A stretch of 64,000 bases of DNA from Pycnopodia helianthoides (Eukaryota > Echinodermata > Asteroidea > Forcipulatida > Asteriidae), in assembly GCA_032158295.1 (NCBI GenBank), contig CM063247.1:13928009-13992008 (forward strand), given 5' to 3'. The notes below the pieces were generated by a model. The model was not told where the DNA came from and did not search any database. It saw nothing but the letters and a program-made list of their open reading frames with translations. This document shows, in pieces, positions 31,001 to 42,400 of the stretch (its first letter is position 1; each line of letters begins with the position of its first letter). The position numbers and the translations under genes are program-made.

Positions 31001-34000
31001 GGTAGACGTACTTCGACGTCTCCTCGATCAGACTAACTACTGTATGGCCAGTAGAGGGCGCTGGTGGGACCGACTGGCACTCAATCTTGACCAGCATCTG
31101 AAACGATCTGAACAGGTGACCAAAAATATAAGAAAATTGGGCGGCCAGCTTGCGCGTTTACCATGAATTTGCATTGTTAATACGCCATTCATTTTCATAC
31201 AGTAAGGCACTGTAAGGTTAGCATGCCTTTTCATTCGCTTACGGTTTTAGCAACTCGCTATGAAATGGAAACTCGTACAGTAAGCACAAAATTGGCCATT
31301 AAGCAGCTCTATAAAATTGGGCTCAGGTTACAAGCATGTTCTGTCCCAAACCAAAACTCGTCTCAATCTACAAGTATGGTGAAAAGAACAACGACTAATC
31401 TAAAATGGACAAATTACTTGGAAAAAAATTGATTATTAATATTGTGTTGTAACCTACAGGCTCTCGATGTCATCAGAGGTGGTCTTGAAGACAGCTTTGT
31501 AAGAACAGGACATCGCTTGGCGCTCCAAGTACGAGCTCAGAAGATTTTGAAAACCTCCAGTAACAAAAAGAAGAAGACACCGCTTCAGGAGTTTACATTT
31601 GACCAAATCAGAGAAATGCCACGGGTACGTGACAAACGGACATGACCAATGATTGTTTGGGCTTTTGGGCTTCGTATGTTCTCCTCTAATGACTCCATAA
31701 GGCTGTGAAGCTTTTATTTCCAAAATAATCCAACAATCATAATAATTACCTTGTGGTGATGAGAAAGAAAAACATGTGTAAAATAATGGATTTTTTCTTG
31801 AACTAATATCAATAAATGATTGTTTGTAGTGCTAAATCATGAATATGCAGCACTGTTCAATTTGCATATATGTATTTAGGTCATCATTGAAGTTAATGTC
31901 TTTCATGAATTTCCATAATTTGAAGCCCTGGAATTTCATCTTTGAGAGGGCAAGGCCATTTTCATTTCGCAAAGGGCACATCCCATTGCAAACTTTAAAA
32001 AGTCTATGGGAAACTTTTGAAGGGGCACCAAGGCCAAGACCGGGGCAATGGAGGCCGCATACTCGATTTAATTCCAGGGCTTCACTGTTGAAGGTTCCAT
32101 TTACTCATGAATATTCATGTCTGCTAATTTGCATCTAGGTGACCATCGAGGGTCAGATCCTGCCCTACCAGGCGCCAGGGATTAAGAATACCTTTGTGAG
32201 GGAGTGGACAGGAGGCAAGAAACGTGACGGTGACCTGGCCATATGTAGCGTAGAGGAGGTAGCCTTGCATCATTACAAGAGCCAGGGCTATGAGGAAGGT
32301 ACAACTACAAGTTTGTCAATCATTTCAATGTATAGAAACGGCTATATCCAAGACTATTTCATGAGTAGTGTTATTGGTTTCTTGTAAGCCTACTAGATAA
32401 ATAATAATAATAAAGGCATTTGTAAAGCGCCTAATGCAAAAGTCTCTAAGCGCATAAAGAGAACAATGAAATACACAATAAGTGAAAGAAACACTACAAG
32501 TAAGCAGATTACAAATAAGCAGCTTCAAACAAATGAGTTTTTAACAGAGACTTAGAACAGTGTAAAGAACTAGCCTGGCAAATATGCACAGGAAGACTAT
32601 TCCAAAGAAATGGAGCAGCGTAAGAAAATGATCTTTGACCATAAAAAAATGGAAGAAGCTCTTGTAGTTGTGGTAAGCAATGTCTGTTGAGATGCTGTAC
32701 ATCAGGCATACTTTAATCATTCCATAAACTGGCTAAACTTCTTGGGAGCTTAAAACCTCAACCTTCTTGACTTGGTGCCTAGAGGTAATCCAACATTACA
32801 CCACCTCGGCCCTCGCTGGTCTCCGTTTATACACCAAGGTGAAGAGAAGCAAATTATGGTTAAATGCCTTGCTCAAGGACACAATCATCATGGCCAGCCA
32901 GGCTTGAATTCAAACCCATGCTAAACTCTGCTACTAACACCAAGTTCGCTAAGCTTCTCACCACAATCCCTCTTTCCGTAGACATGACTGCTTTCTTAAC
33001 GATCAACGTCTTCCTTACATTCTGGTTTTTATTTTTCTTGGTCAGGTGTTCATGGAGAGGGGAGTACATTCACAACGTTAGCTTTCTTATTATTCTGGGA
33101 TATTATTTTTATGGATGGCATACCCGATGCATTCTGCTATCCATACCAGGTAAGAGCCTAAAAATATGAATGAATCTACTGAAGGTTTAGATTTATTAAG
33201 CTGCGCTGATTTGATCGACCAACTCACCATGGCCCAATTTCATAGAGCTGCTTAAGCAGAAAATATTGCTTAAACAAAAGAAATAAGCAGGATACCAGTC
33301 ACAAATTGTACAAGTGACACTGTAGTTTGGCTGGTAACCTTATTTAGGTGAGCATCATTTTGTTGTACTTGGCTAGTTTTTATGCTTAAAAGCAGTTCTA
33401 TGAAATTGGGCCCTGGTTAGAAATGATGGCACACAAATTGAGCAAAAGAAAAATCTAAAACAAATTTGGTTAGTTAAAGCTGGAACAAGTTTTTGTTTTA
33501 ACTATTTTTTTTAAATCAAATTTATTTACAATTAAAAGCTCATCGTCACTTTTCCCTCCAGTCCGCACCTCTGGATATCCGATCGGATGATTTCTTTGCG
33601 AATCGGCAAGACGTTATAGAACAGCGACTGTCGGAGCTGAGGGGAGAAGAAGAGGAGGATTTATTGAAGAGACTTGGAAGTAGCTGGGAGGAATACAATG
33701 GAGAACAATGCACTGGGGTTAAATGGGATCTCTTCAATGATCTAGATCATGCTAAGGTATGACGTTGTCAGTAAGCATAGACTCAATTCAATTCAATTCA
33801 GTTCACTTCTTCATTGTCCACTCTTTGAAAAGATAACAAATTGAAAATGTACATGTCTAGAATTGATTAAAGCTCCAGAACAGGGCAGTAAAATTCTTAG
33901 TGTTAGCCAGAGGGGTGTCTGGGTGTCTTTTGGACACCCTGTTTTAATTTGGACACCCTGTTTTATCTGTCATTCACATGTGAATGTATTGTAAGTGAAC

Positions 34001-34964
34001 AATTTGGACACCCAGTTTTTTTAAATTCCAGCAAATTTGGACACCCTTTTACCAAACCACTTGGGTTCCAGATAAGATTCTTGAAGTGATGATTATCTCT
34101 TACCTCGTTGCCTCAGAGCCTTCTAGTTTGTTTTGGTGGCAAGTTCATAGCAGCTGTTGCCGAGCGGATTCTACGTGACCACCGTCACTGTCGAGGGGGT
34201 ATGCCAGACCTTACAATGTGGAGCCCACAGTCGGGCAAATTCAAGGTGAACTACAACTCTTTCTTTCTGTAAACTCTTAAAATTGTTTACATTGATAAGT
34301 AACTTCTCACAGGCTGTTTTTAAATGTGGGGTTAAACAAAGAAAAATTTACAAGAGCTGGATTTGAACCTGTGCCTGCCAGATTAACGTACCTTTGTTCC
34401 ACCCAAAGTTTTTTCTTAATGTGGATTGAACAAAGAAAAATTGACTAGAGCAGGATTTGAACCTGTGACTTCCGGATTAACGTGCCTTTGTTCAACCCAA
34501 ATTTATTTAAAATTTACCCAGTCAGTTTCCCTGTGTTTTTACTCTAGGTTGTTTTTTTAAACAAAGTTTGTTGAGGGATTTTTATTCAAAGCTTTAGGAA
34601 ACCTGGCTTAACTTGTGATCTTTTTTATTCTTACAGCTCGTGGAAGTCAAAGGACCAGGAGATCGTTTAGCTCAGAAGCAGATTCTTTGGATTGATTTCT
34701 TTCTGTCGCTGGGCGTCGACGCCGAGGTCTGCCATGTTACAGGTCAGAGGTCATGTCTTTGTTTTACTTAACTGTTGCAGATGTCATTCATAACATTATG
34801 TCAATTCAAATATAGATCACAAGATTGCAACTTGTTGATTGGACCAGATCTGAGATGTATTTATTTTTTTATTTGCAGCTATTGGATCTAAAAGGCGCAA
34901 ATTACTTCGTACATCAAGCAGAGGTAGTGAAGCATCTAGTACATCCAGTTTGAGTCAAGCCTGA
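26322..34964 (+). CDS. FAN1: Fanconi-associated nuclease 1, 14 coding exons
   Basis: FAN1 is a nuclear, structure-specific 5'-flap endo/exonuclease acting in DNA interstrand crosslink repair, recruited by monoubiquitinated FANCD2/PCNA and partnered with MLH1. Exons: 26322-28067, 28288-28428, 28904-29099, 29389-29523, 30089-30187, 30466-30600, 30887-31115, 31460-31624, 32139-32298, 33046-33149, 33562-33756, 34117-34245, 34637-34742 and 34879-34964 (stop 34962-34964). All have GT-AG introns and consistent phases. The total is about 1,208 residues, against 1,017 in human; the excess lies in the disordered N-terminal third. The start ATG lies 22 nt after an acceptor at about 26299, so at least one 5' UTR exon exists upstream. 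One frame break lies inside the first exon (see findings). Downstream it converges with ADGRV1. Confidence 0.93.
28288..31624 (+). CDS. FAN1: FAN1 SAP and helical/TPR-like exons
   Basis: Exon 28288-28428 encodes [18 protein letters not shown]. Exon 28904-29099 carries the SAP DNA-binding helix pair ([16 protein letters not shown]...[10 protein letters not shown]). Exon 29389-29523 gives [17 protein letters not shown]. Exons 30089-30187 and 30466-30600 continue the helical core. Exon 30887-31115 has [20 protein letters not shown] and [20 protein letters not shown], the most conserved FAN1 stretch. Exon 31460-31624 has VRTGHRLAL. In the human protein this region grips the DNA duplex and holds the 5'-phosphate pocket. 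Reading through donors gives small spurious stops (for example after 29100), which splicing removes. Confidence 0.9.
28488..28684. mobile_element. Palindromic MITE, family A, in a FAN1 intron
   Basis: TGGCCCAATTTCATAGAGAT at the left, CCCTATGAAACTGGTCCCA at the right; central GGATACCAGTC / GGTAACCTTATTTTGG as in the copies at 33230 and 36090. Confidence 0.75.
28990..29006. promoter_or_regulatory. CTCF-like motif inside a FAN1 exon
   Basis: ACGCCCTCTAGTGGCCAGA is, on the minus strand, TGGCCACTAGAGGGCGT, a close match to the vertebrate CTCF core. It overlaps codons for the less conserved SAP linker (GTPSSGQ). Binding is untested. Confidence 0.3.
31110..31326. mobile_element. Degraded family-A MITE overlapping the FAN1 exon-intron border
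   Basis: From about 31130 (AAATTGGGCGGCCAGCTTGC) to 31322 (AGCAGCTCTATAAAATTGGG) this matches family A with many changes. It begins just 3' of the donor at 31116. Confidence 0.55.
32139..34964 (+). CDS. FAN1: FAN1 VRR-type nuclease exons with complete catalytic set
   Basis: Exon 32139-32298 encodes [20 protein letters not shown]. Exon 33046-33149 has [14 protein letters not shown], whose Glu (codon 33057-33059) corresponds to the metal ligand Glu834 of human FAN1. Exon 34117-34245 ends in [12 protein letters not shown]; its Asp (34207-34209) matches Asp960. Exon 34637-34742 starts [11 protein letters not shown]; its Glu (34643-34645) and Lys (34649-34651) match Glu975 and Lys977. All residues of the PD-(D/E)xK site are present, so the enzyme is predicted active. 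The last exon adds a basic/Ser-rich tail ([19 protein letters not shown]) longer than the human one. Confidence 0.92.
32394..32710 (-). mobile_element. 3' end of a CR1/L2-type LINE
   Basis: A 66-codon minus frame (32509-32709) reads [18 protein letters not shown] and then [12 protein letters not shown]. This is the characteristic C-terminus of CR1-like LINE ORF2, downstream of the reverse transcriptase. It is followed by GCGCTTTACAAATGCC and a TTATTATTATT tail, as these LINEs have. It is 5'-truncated and lies in a FAN1 intron. Confidence 0.75.
32780..32965 (-). mobile_element. tRNA-SINE, family S1, degraded
   Basis: The minus-strand core TGTCCTTGAGCAAGGCATTT and remnants of the head (GGGTTTGAATTCAAGCC) identify it with the copies at 40305, 44545, 47975, 49768 and 54225. 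Confidence 0.6.
33230..33414. mobile_element. Palindromic MITE, family A, in a FAN1 intron
   Basis: GGCCCAATTTCATAGAGCTG and CTATGAAATTGGGCCC bound it; internal GGATACCAGTCACAAATTGT and GGCTGGTAACCTTATTT. Confidence 0.8.
34330..34510 (-). mobile_element. Two tandem heads of tRNA-SINE family S2
   Basis: Near-identical blocks at about 34335-34405 and 34425-34500: GAACAAAGAAAAATTGACTA, then AGCAGGATTTGAACCTG (complement of a B box) and GATTAACGTGCCTTTGTTC. Located in the last large FAN1 intron. Confidence 0.6.
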
Positions 34965-37375
34965 CATAGGAAGAGCTTGTAACGGTTCAAACGAAGCAAG
35001 CCTAATGGGCAGATGATGTAACAGTGTATTGACCCCTAGAACCAATGTCAAACATGGCTACCGCCTGCCATGATTGCCAATGGCAGGCAAACCCTGTATC
35101 GCCTATAATGCGCACCACACTGTGGGGACATATGGGGACATATGGGGACATAAAACTTCTAAAAATTGCGCAGCCAAGATGGTGACGTCGGGTGAATTGG
35201 GTCAACAGTAGGTTTGAATCTTGGTCATGCCCACAGACGGCACAAAACTTAACCATTAATTGCATCCTGTACCAAGGAGTATTGAAAGGGGGGGGGGGGG
35301 CGGGGTAGGAGGAGTCAACTGGTACTGGTGTCTGTTGGAACGGGCTACTTGGGCTGCATACTTTTCACAAAGTTAAAAGTTATCCAAGAATGTACAACAC
35401 AATACAGTAATATTGACAAGCAATAAAAACACTTTCAGTTTAAAGGTAGGGTTCATGGGTTTTTTTTTTTTCAATGAGCACTGATTTATAGGCAAAAATA
35501 TACAGAAAGATACAATATAAGTCGCTCGTGAAAGTTTCAACTGAATACAGTGTCTACTTGAAGAGAAAACAGCAAAAAACTGTCCCAGTATTTTCATTGA
35601 GAACGGCAACCAAATCCACGTTGAGCGAGGTGACAGCGGGTACCAGGGTACCAGCCGCATCTCTGGCCGCAATATTTACAAACGGACACCACAGAATTTT
35701 GAATCTCCAATTTTGGAGATTCCAATTTTTTGGACATGCTTTGATCGATTTATAATCAAAGGGGGCATTTCAGACAAACTAATTTCGCGCGATGTGTACT
35801 ACCATTACCATCTTTATAACAAGCTTTCGGATATAAATTTTTTTTTTAAAATGTAATTAAACAAAAAGAGCACTTATATCAAAAGTTTTAGGACTAGAAA
35901 AATTAGTTTATTCAGCTCTCTTATAATGTAAAGTACATCAAACACACACAGAATGTGAAAAACCTTGTGCAGACAACATCAGCCAATCATACATTTATTT
36001 CGGGATAGGTTGCGAGCATATGTGAAAGTTTCCCGCAATTTTTCAGTTCTTAATCAAAACAAGTTCCAGATATAGGTAGGAATGAAGATGCTGATTTAAG
36101 TAGCAGAAAAAAAATGCTTAACAATTTTCTGCTAAGCAGAGAAGTGCAGGATACCAGTCACAAAGTTGTACATGCGGCATGGTAGTTTGGCTGGTAACCT
36201 CATTCTGGTAAACATAATTTCATAAGCTACTTTTTGTGCTTAAGCAGCTCAATGAAATTGGACCCAGGTTTTGTTGTCTGTAGAGAAAGTATCACAGAAA
36301 AATGTCCACCCAAAAAATATTGATTTTAGACGAAGCTGCACGAAGTCTAAAAAGGCAAGGTTTTACTAAAATACCAAAATACAAATTGAAATATAATTAA
36401 TTACATGATAAGTTGAAAACATTAATTACTTATGCATTATTAATTTGGCCTTATGATTTATTCATCACATGAATGTTTTTAATTTGGATTTTTTTATTGT
36501 TAAACAGTACTAATGAATTATTCATAATAATGAATAAGAAATTTGGACATGGGACAACTAAGCAGTTCCCAATTTCACCGACCTTTTAAGCAGGAGATGT
36601 TTCTTAGCATAATTATTATGTTAAGCAGAAATGATCAGAGTACCAATCGTAACCGATTCACGTAATATGTCATTTGTTCTGGGTACCAGTGTTAGATTAG
36701 CATGTTATTGTTGTGCTTAGCAAATTGGGCCTCACAGAACTGAGCACAAGTTTAATAAAGTACAGCACTTGTAGGAAACTCAGTGCGATGTTTGGAGGAT
36801 AAAGAATTCAATTTGATATGTTATGTATTTATATCATAAATATTTATTATTTGTAGAATTTGTATTCTATCAAGTGCAAAGTTGTTCACTCAGGCTCATT
36901 TGCATCTCATTACGTTAATTATTCATATAATATAAATATGGTAATAGTCATATAACTTTTGGGTGTGGACGGAAAACCAGATTTATGCAAACGCTAGCAT
37001 GTGAATACTTGTGACATGAATAAGCAATTCATAAATAAATTAAATAATTATTTATTTTATATTTGAAAATGTCATGGGATTTATGTTGTTTACTTGTAAA
37101 CAACTAACTATTCAGGTATTTTTTTATAAATTAATAGCATTCATTTGGAATGTTGGCAGGGAGGACGGAAAAGGAAAATAATTTTGTTTAGTCAAGGTAT
37201 AATGATTTGAATATTGCAGTTGTGAATACTTTATTGCATTTACAAGTTCCGCCCTAAACTTAATTTACATGTAACACCATGCCATCATAATTCTTTTAAA
37301 ATAAAGATTTGCGTTCCATTGAGAAATAAAGCTTCACTCTGAAGGATGGATGCCTCATTTCAACATTTTAAGAAG
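34965..37375. other. FAN1 3' flank: short repeats and MITE remnants
   Basis: No gene. Contains ATATGGGGAC repeated four times (about 35125-35150), a G-run near 35290, two degraded family-A MITEs (about 36090-36268 and 36570-36735) and very AT-rich DNA from 36400 to 37375. Confidence 0.6.
35422..35427 (+). terminator. FAN1: Candidate polyadenylation signal for FAN1
   Basis: First AATAAA on the plus strand after the stop codon, 458 bp downstream. Others lie near 36754 and 37300-37330, so the true 3' end is not fixed. Confidence 0.3.
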
Positions 37376-37920
37376 AATTGTTGTGTAATTTATTAACTGA
37401 AGTTTTGTTGTCACATAATGGTTTCCTAAGTTGGAGATATTGCTATCCTGATTGGGGAAGATGGTTCTATTTCAGGGTAGAAGTATATCCCATTTGGGGT
37501 AGTTTGGTTGTTATCATACATAAAGGTTTCCTGATTGGGGACATTGATATCCTAATCGGGCTAGGAGAGTTCCAATCAGGGTAGAAGTATATCCCAATTG
37601 GGGTAGTTAAGTTGTTCATATATAAAGGTTTCCTGGTTGGGGAACATTGTATCCTCATTGGGAGAAGGAGGTTCCAATCAGGCTAGAAGTTTAATTATCC
37701 CAATTGGGGTAGTTTGGTTGTTCATATATTAAGGTTTCCTGATTGGGGACATTGATATCCTCATTGGGAGAAGAAGGCTCCAATCAGGGTAGAAGTATAT
37801 CCCAATCGGGGTAGTTTGGTTGTTATCATACATAAAGGTTTCCTGATTAGGGACATTGATATACTTTTCAGAGAAGAGGGCTCCAATCGGGGTAGAAAGG
37901 TATCCCAATTGGGTGACAAT
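37376..37920. repeat. ~104-bp tandem repeat, five units
   Basis: Unit landmarks GGTTTCCTGATTGGGGACAT occur near 37424, 37526, 37627, 37732 and 37837. Each unit also holds TCCAATCAGGGTAGAAG and TATCCCAATTGGGGTAG, so ATTGG/CCAAT strings are very dense. It lies between the convergent 3' ends of FAN1 and ADGRV1. Confidence 0.85.
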
Positions 37921-38309
37921 TTCTTATTCCTTCGAAGTACTGTTCACAATAAACGTTCAGCCTCTAAACCTTATCATATAATTATGAGGTCGTTCTAAAC
38001 TACATTCAGATTAAGTACTGATTTGACTTACCATTCTAAAGAATTGAACAGAAAACCGGTAAAAAATAAGTGAACACAGATAACACATTCACAGCAAGAG
38101 CTTACAAAAATATCTTATTTTACAAAAATGCTGTTAAGTACAAAACTATGAACTGGAGTCTAGTTGTATTAGGCTAGACTTTATAAATCTACTTGTTTTC
38201 AAGGTAAGAATGTAAGAATAAAACATGGCACTTATTGGTATAAGGCTAATATTTCAAGACAATGTCTGAAGTTTTGGGATACAAAACATCTGTTTAAGAA
38301 GAAACTGAT

Positions 38310-38440
38310 TTTGGGTTGAACAAAGTAAAATTGACTAGAGCGAGATTTGAATCTGCGACCTCCGGATTAACGTGCCGGCGCTCTACCAACTGAGCTATCT
38401 AGCCCTAATATTGGCGGTCTCCCTATTTTGTCAACATCTT
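38310..38440 (-). mobile_element. tRNA-SINE, family S2
   Basis: Minus strand: GGGCTAGATAGCTCAGTTGG (A box) and GGTCGCAGATTCAAATCTC (B box), then TTTACTTTGTTCAACCC. The same head is best preserved at 55855-55945. Confidence 0.7.
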
Positions 38441-38803
38441 TGTTCAGAGGTGTCAAAATTGATTACGTCTTGTCATAATCGAGGCACTAAAAATAGCATG
38501 TTTCTGTTGACAATCACAACATTAAGATAGTAATCTGTACTTAAAGCAGATGCAGTGATTGTGACGTAATTAGGAAAATGTGGAATTCACATTCTAGCCA
38601 TACAACAGTGGTCCAACAATCACTAAGATTCCTCTAGAACTAGAAATTCTTTACAGATATTGCCGAAGTCGATCACTGGTGACCAGGCTGGCTCGGTGGT
38701 TAATTTAGAATTGAGAACATTGTAGAATCGGCCCACCCTTATCCTCTGTAGACTTTCCTCACAAGACTTGTTGGGGCCAGTACTAAGCACAGTGCTTTAT
38801 CAT

Positions 38804-38809
38804 TTTATT
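38804..38809 (-). terminator. ADGRV1: Candidate polyadenylation signal for ADGRV1
   Basis: TTTATT on the plus strand (AATAAA on minus), about 245 bp past the stop codon. Position is plausible but unverified. Confidence 0.3.
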
Positions 38810-39050
38810 GGTGAAGATCACATTTAAGAATGTCTTCCAAGACACCCAACTTCCCACTTTCAAGTCATGCAGTGAAAACTACACCATACAAGAAGTGTTG
38901 CCAGAAAGACAGTTTCGTGTCGTGTTACCAATAAATATAAAAATCAGCCGAAATATTCTGTCTTCCACTTTACATTTCATTTCAGCGTACATAATTATAT
39001 AAAAAAAAATAGTACTTGCATTTTAATCGGAAGTTTGTGGATGTCGGAGA

Positions 39051-39485
39051 TTAGAGGTGAGTATCAGCGATTTGTATCCGTCGCATCTCGTAATGATCGC
39101 CGTTTACATCTCTCGTCCCATCCAACTCGTGATCGTTTTGCGTCTCATCAGCCCATCCGCTGCTCACCCTCGACGCCCGGGAGACTGGCCTACTCCGCGA
39201 GTCCCCCTCCTCGCTCACGTAAGCCCCGCCCGTCTTGAGGGCGAAGATCAAGTCGTCGAAGTCTTGGGAGTCGGTATCGTCGTCGTGCGGCGGAGCGGGG
39301 TCTTGAAAGGGGGCGGGCGCGTAGAGGTTGTGGCTGTGAACCGACGCCGGCCGGCTGACGGTGATGACTGAAGCGGGGCGGCTGTGCTGCGATTGATTCG
39401 TCTTACTGTGTTGGCTGATGTGACTATGATGGCTTAGTTGACTGTGGTGACTCTGCCGGCCGAGAGACTGGGCATCCCATTCCAA
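39051..39485 (-). CDS. ADGRV1: ADGRV1 last exon: cytoplasmic tail with PDZ-binding DTHL
   Basis: A single exon of 144 codons after a GACTGCAG acceptor, phase 0 (first codons LEWDAQSLGRQ). It has a His/Ser-rich patch (SHHSQLSHHSHISQHS), then the conserved block QDFDDLIFALKTGGAYVSEE and the terminus EMRRIQIADTHL. Human ADGRV1 has FDDLIFALKTG and ends RRIPIADTHL, so both blocks have been kept since early deuterostomes. The final DTHL (39054-39065) is a class I PDZ ligand, which in vertebrates binds whirlin and harmonin. The linker between the two blocks is not conserved. Stop at 39051-39053. Confidence 0.95.
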   Translation of the reverse strand: MEWDAQSLGRQSHHSQLSHHSHISQHSKTNQSQHSRPASVITVSRPASVHSHNLYAPAPFQDPAPPHDDDTDSQDFDDLIFALKTGGAYVSEEGDSRSRPVSRASRVSSGWADETQNDHELDGTRDVNGDHYEMRRIQIADTHL

Positions 39486-42400
39486 CTGCAGTCAAAAACA
39501 AAAAGAATATTAGAAATGTTGCTTTCTTTAAGACATGGGTCCAATTTCATAAAGTGCTTACAAAATTTCCTGCTAAGCAAAAATGAGCAGGGAACCAGTC
39601 ACAAATGGCACCCGTGACATGGTATCTTAGCTGGTAACTGGTTAGCAAAATTGTTTTGTGATTAGTTGCTTTTTGTGCTTAAGCAGCTCTATCATATTGG
39701 GCCCAGCTGGAGAGGAGAGCCTCTCTAGACAGGATTTGTGTTTCTTTCAGGCAATCCTTCGGGCTCCAGCTGTTTCTCTTTCCTTCCTCTGTATATTAAT
39801 TGCCCTTGCTGTATCTTTGTATGTTTTAACCAATGTGCATTATTGTACTTTTTATCTGCCCGAGGAAAGAAATAAGCATAAATATAAATATAAACTTATC
39901 CAAGTACAAAAAGTAATTACTTTAGAGCCTACAGAAATCAGACAACAGGCAGTTACTAACCCCGAATCCCTGACTAGTCACAACCTACAGTTCTCTTAAC
40001 ACCTCTTACCTCTTGGTTACCAATGACCATCATACCGGGAGGCTGTTCTGCCTTAGTCAGCATGATCTTAGAGCCTTTCTCCGACCCTACCGCCATCAGA
40101 CCGTTACCAGGGAACTGGCTGTTCTCAATCAGCATAACCGAGTTGTCGAAGCCAGACGGATTGAGGGAATAGTTTGCCTTCTTGGATCGGCACAGCTGGT
40201 TGCGTAGGATGGTGTAAACTACAAACGCAAACAAGCCCTACAAAAGAAAACAACAGACTCACTTTAATATATAGGATTGGAAGTCATCAAATATTGCATC
40301 TGAAGATATAATAATAATAACGGACATTTATATTGCGCAATGCCTATATGAATATACTCTACTGCGCATCACAATTATTACCCCTGGTCACTGGGCCATT
40401 AGTTTCATTCCTTAAACCATCTCAGCTCCCTGGGGAGTATACAGCCTGTGCAACAAATATGCACTACTAAGCTAAATCAATCACAAGAACCATCTCTGCC
40501 CTCACAGGTACCCATTTTACCCCTGGGTGGAGAGAAGCAATTATAGTCAAGTGTCTTGCTCAGAGACACAAGTGTCACGACCGGGACTCGAACCCACACT
40601 CTGCTGAACAGAAGCACCAGAGCTTGAGTTTGGTGTTCTTAACCGCTCGGCCACAAGACCTCCCAATGTATGAATGTGCAAAAATCCCAGACAAACAAAA
40701 CAATTCCTCAATATTATTTGGTTTTGCCCTTTCACCGATGTGTGTAAGGCACTGTATACTCGGTACTTCCCCCGAATTCTGTGAACAAAATCCAACGAGC
40801 CAACGACCTTTGCCATTCTAGAGCAGATGTCTTACCAACTAGACCACCGAGATTGCCCGGCAGCTAGAGGCAGTTTGGTGAAAGGGCAAAACCAAATGGT
40901 ATTCTTTATCCCCCAGTGCAAATTTAACATCTATTTGAACAGTTCCTCATTGTTTTCAATTAAACCTGACGATCTAAGTTCGTGAAATGTTTATAGGTTG
41001 AGTGGATGATGTGTTTATTGAAAACAAGAAGATCAAAATGAGTCGACTCTTCCCTTCAAATCAATGATGAAGAACACCTTGAGGGACTTCTTTCAAACTC
41101 ACCTGGACAATGTTGAAGATGACGAAGATAATCAGCAACCAGAGCTGTCCATAGGCCATATGAAGACCTCCAAAAGACAGGTTAGGGAAATGATACTCCA
41201 AAATACCAACAATAACTGCACCTCTGATAAACGAAAAAACAAAAAAACCATGTCAATTATAAATCATTCCTCACAACTTATCTTGAAATAAACCAAGATA
41301 GAGCACAAGTGGTGTTTGAAGCTTTGCATGGTGTGGATCCTAAGGAAAACTACAGTAGTAAACTTGTGGGTACAACGATGTATAAGACTCTTTTGGGAGA
41401 AGTGTTGGTTCTGAGAAGAAGTGTTGGTTCTGAGAAGAAGTGTTGGTTCTGAGAAGAAGTGTTGGTTCTGAGAAGAAGTGTTGGTTCTGAGAAGAAGTGT
41501 TGGTTCTGAGAAGAAGTGTTGGTTCTGAGAAGAAGTGTTGGTTCTGAGAAGAAGTGTTGGTTCTGAGAAGAACCGATGTGGTCTCGATGTTTCAAACGGT
41601 ATACTCTGCTGTCTTCAGGAGACAAGATGAGCAGAGTTTACTGTTCAAAATGTCGAGACAGAACTCATTACACTAACAAGAGGACAGGCCATTGTGCCCT
41701 TACAGCCTCACAATGGGTACAGTCATTTCAATGAAAGAAAACCAAAATGGCTGGACCACGATTAAGATTTTAAACCAAAGTCAAAAGTAGTTTATACAAA
41801 TCCTGGAAGCTTGTCGAGAATTTGAATGACTTTGGATCAGGGGTCAGGGGTCATCGTTAGTCTTTCTCACCAGTTGTATTATAACTTCCCATGTAGATAT
41901 CATCATATCTCTTCCATTGGGGTTTGACTTGGTAGGCTTGAATGAAGACTGTGGCTACAGCAAGAAGACAAAGAACAGCTGGTCCCACAGCGCTGGCTAA
42001 AGCTGCATAGCCGTTAGGCATGAAACAACTGTGGAAAGAAAGAACAAAATCTTGCATCAAAAGTGTTGACAAATATCGGTTTAAGGTTTAACACATTTTC
42101 CCCTTCTTTTTCTTATTATCTAGTTTTTATGAAACACAAACAAAATTAGTAAATAAATACAACATGTCAAACATTGAAACAATGCGGTCATAATTGTCTC
42201 TCAATCAAATCAATGAAAACCAAATCGAGACTGGTGGGGAAAAACAGTCTGGTCTCTTTCCGGTATAATGATAATCGGTATTCATTATCACTATAGGACA
42301 ACGGGAACCTGACAAAAAGGGTGAGGTAGGATCTATTGCAGCATGAGGCCATGTCCAAATTAACCTCATCATCAGTGGCTATGGCTGGAAGGCTTGAATA

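Noticed and set aside
41350..41625. Possible CRISPR-like array or repeat protein
   Set aside because: 19-bp units are contiguous with no spacers; it is an intronic minisatellite in an animal gene.
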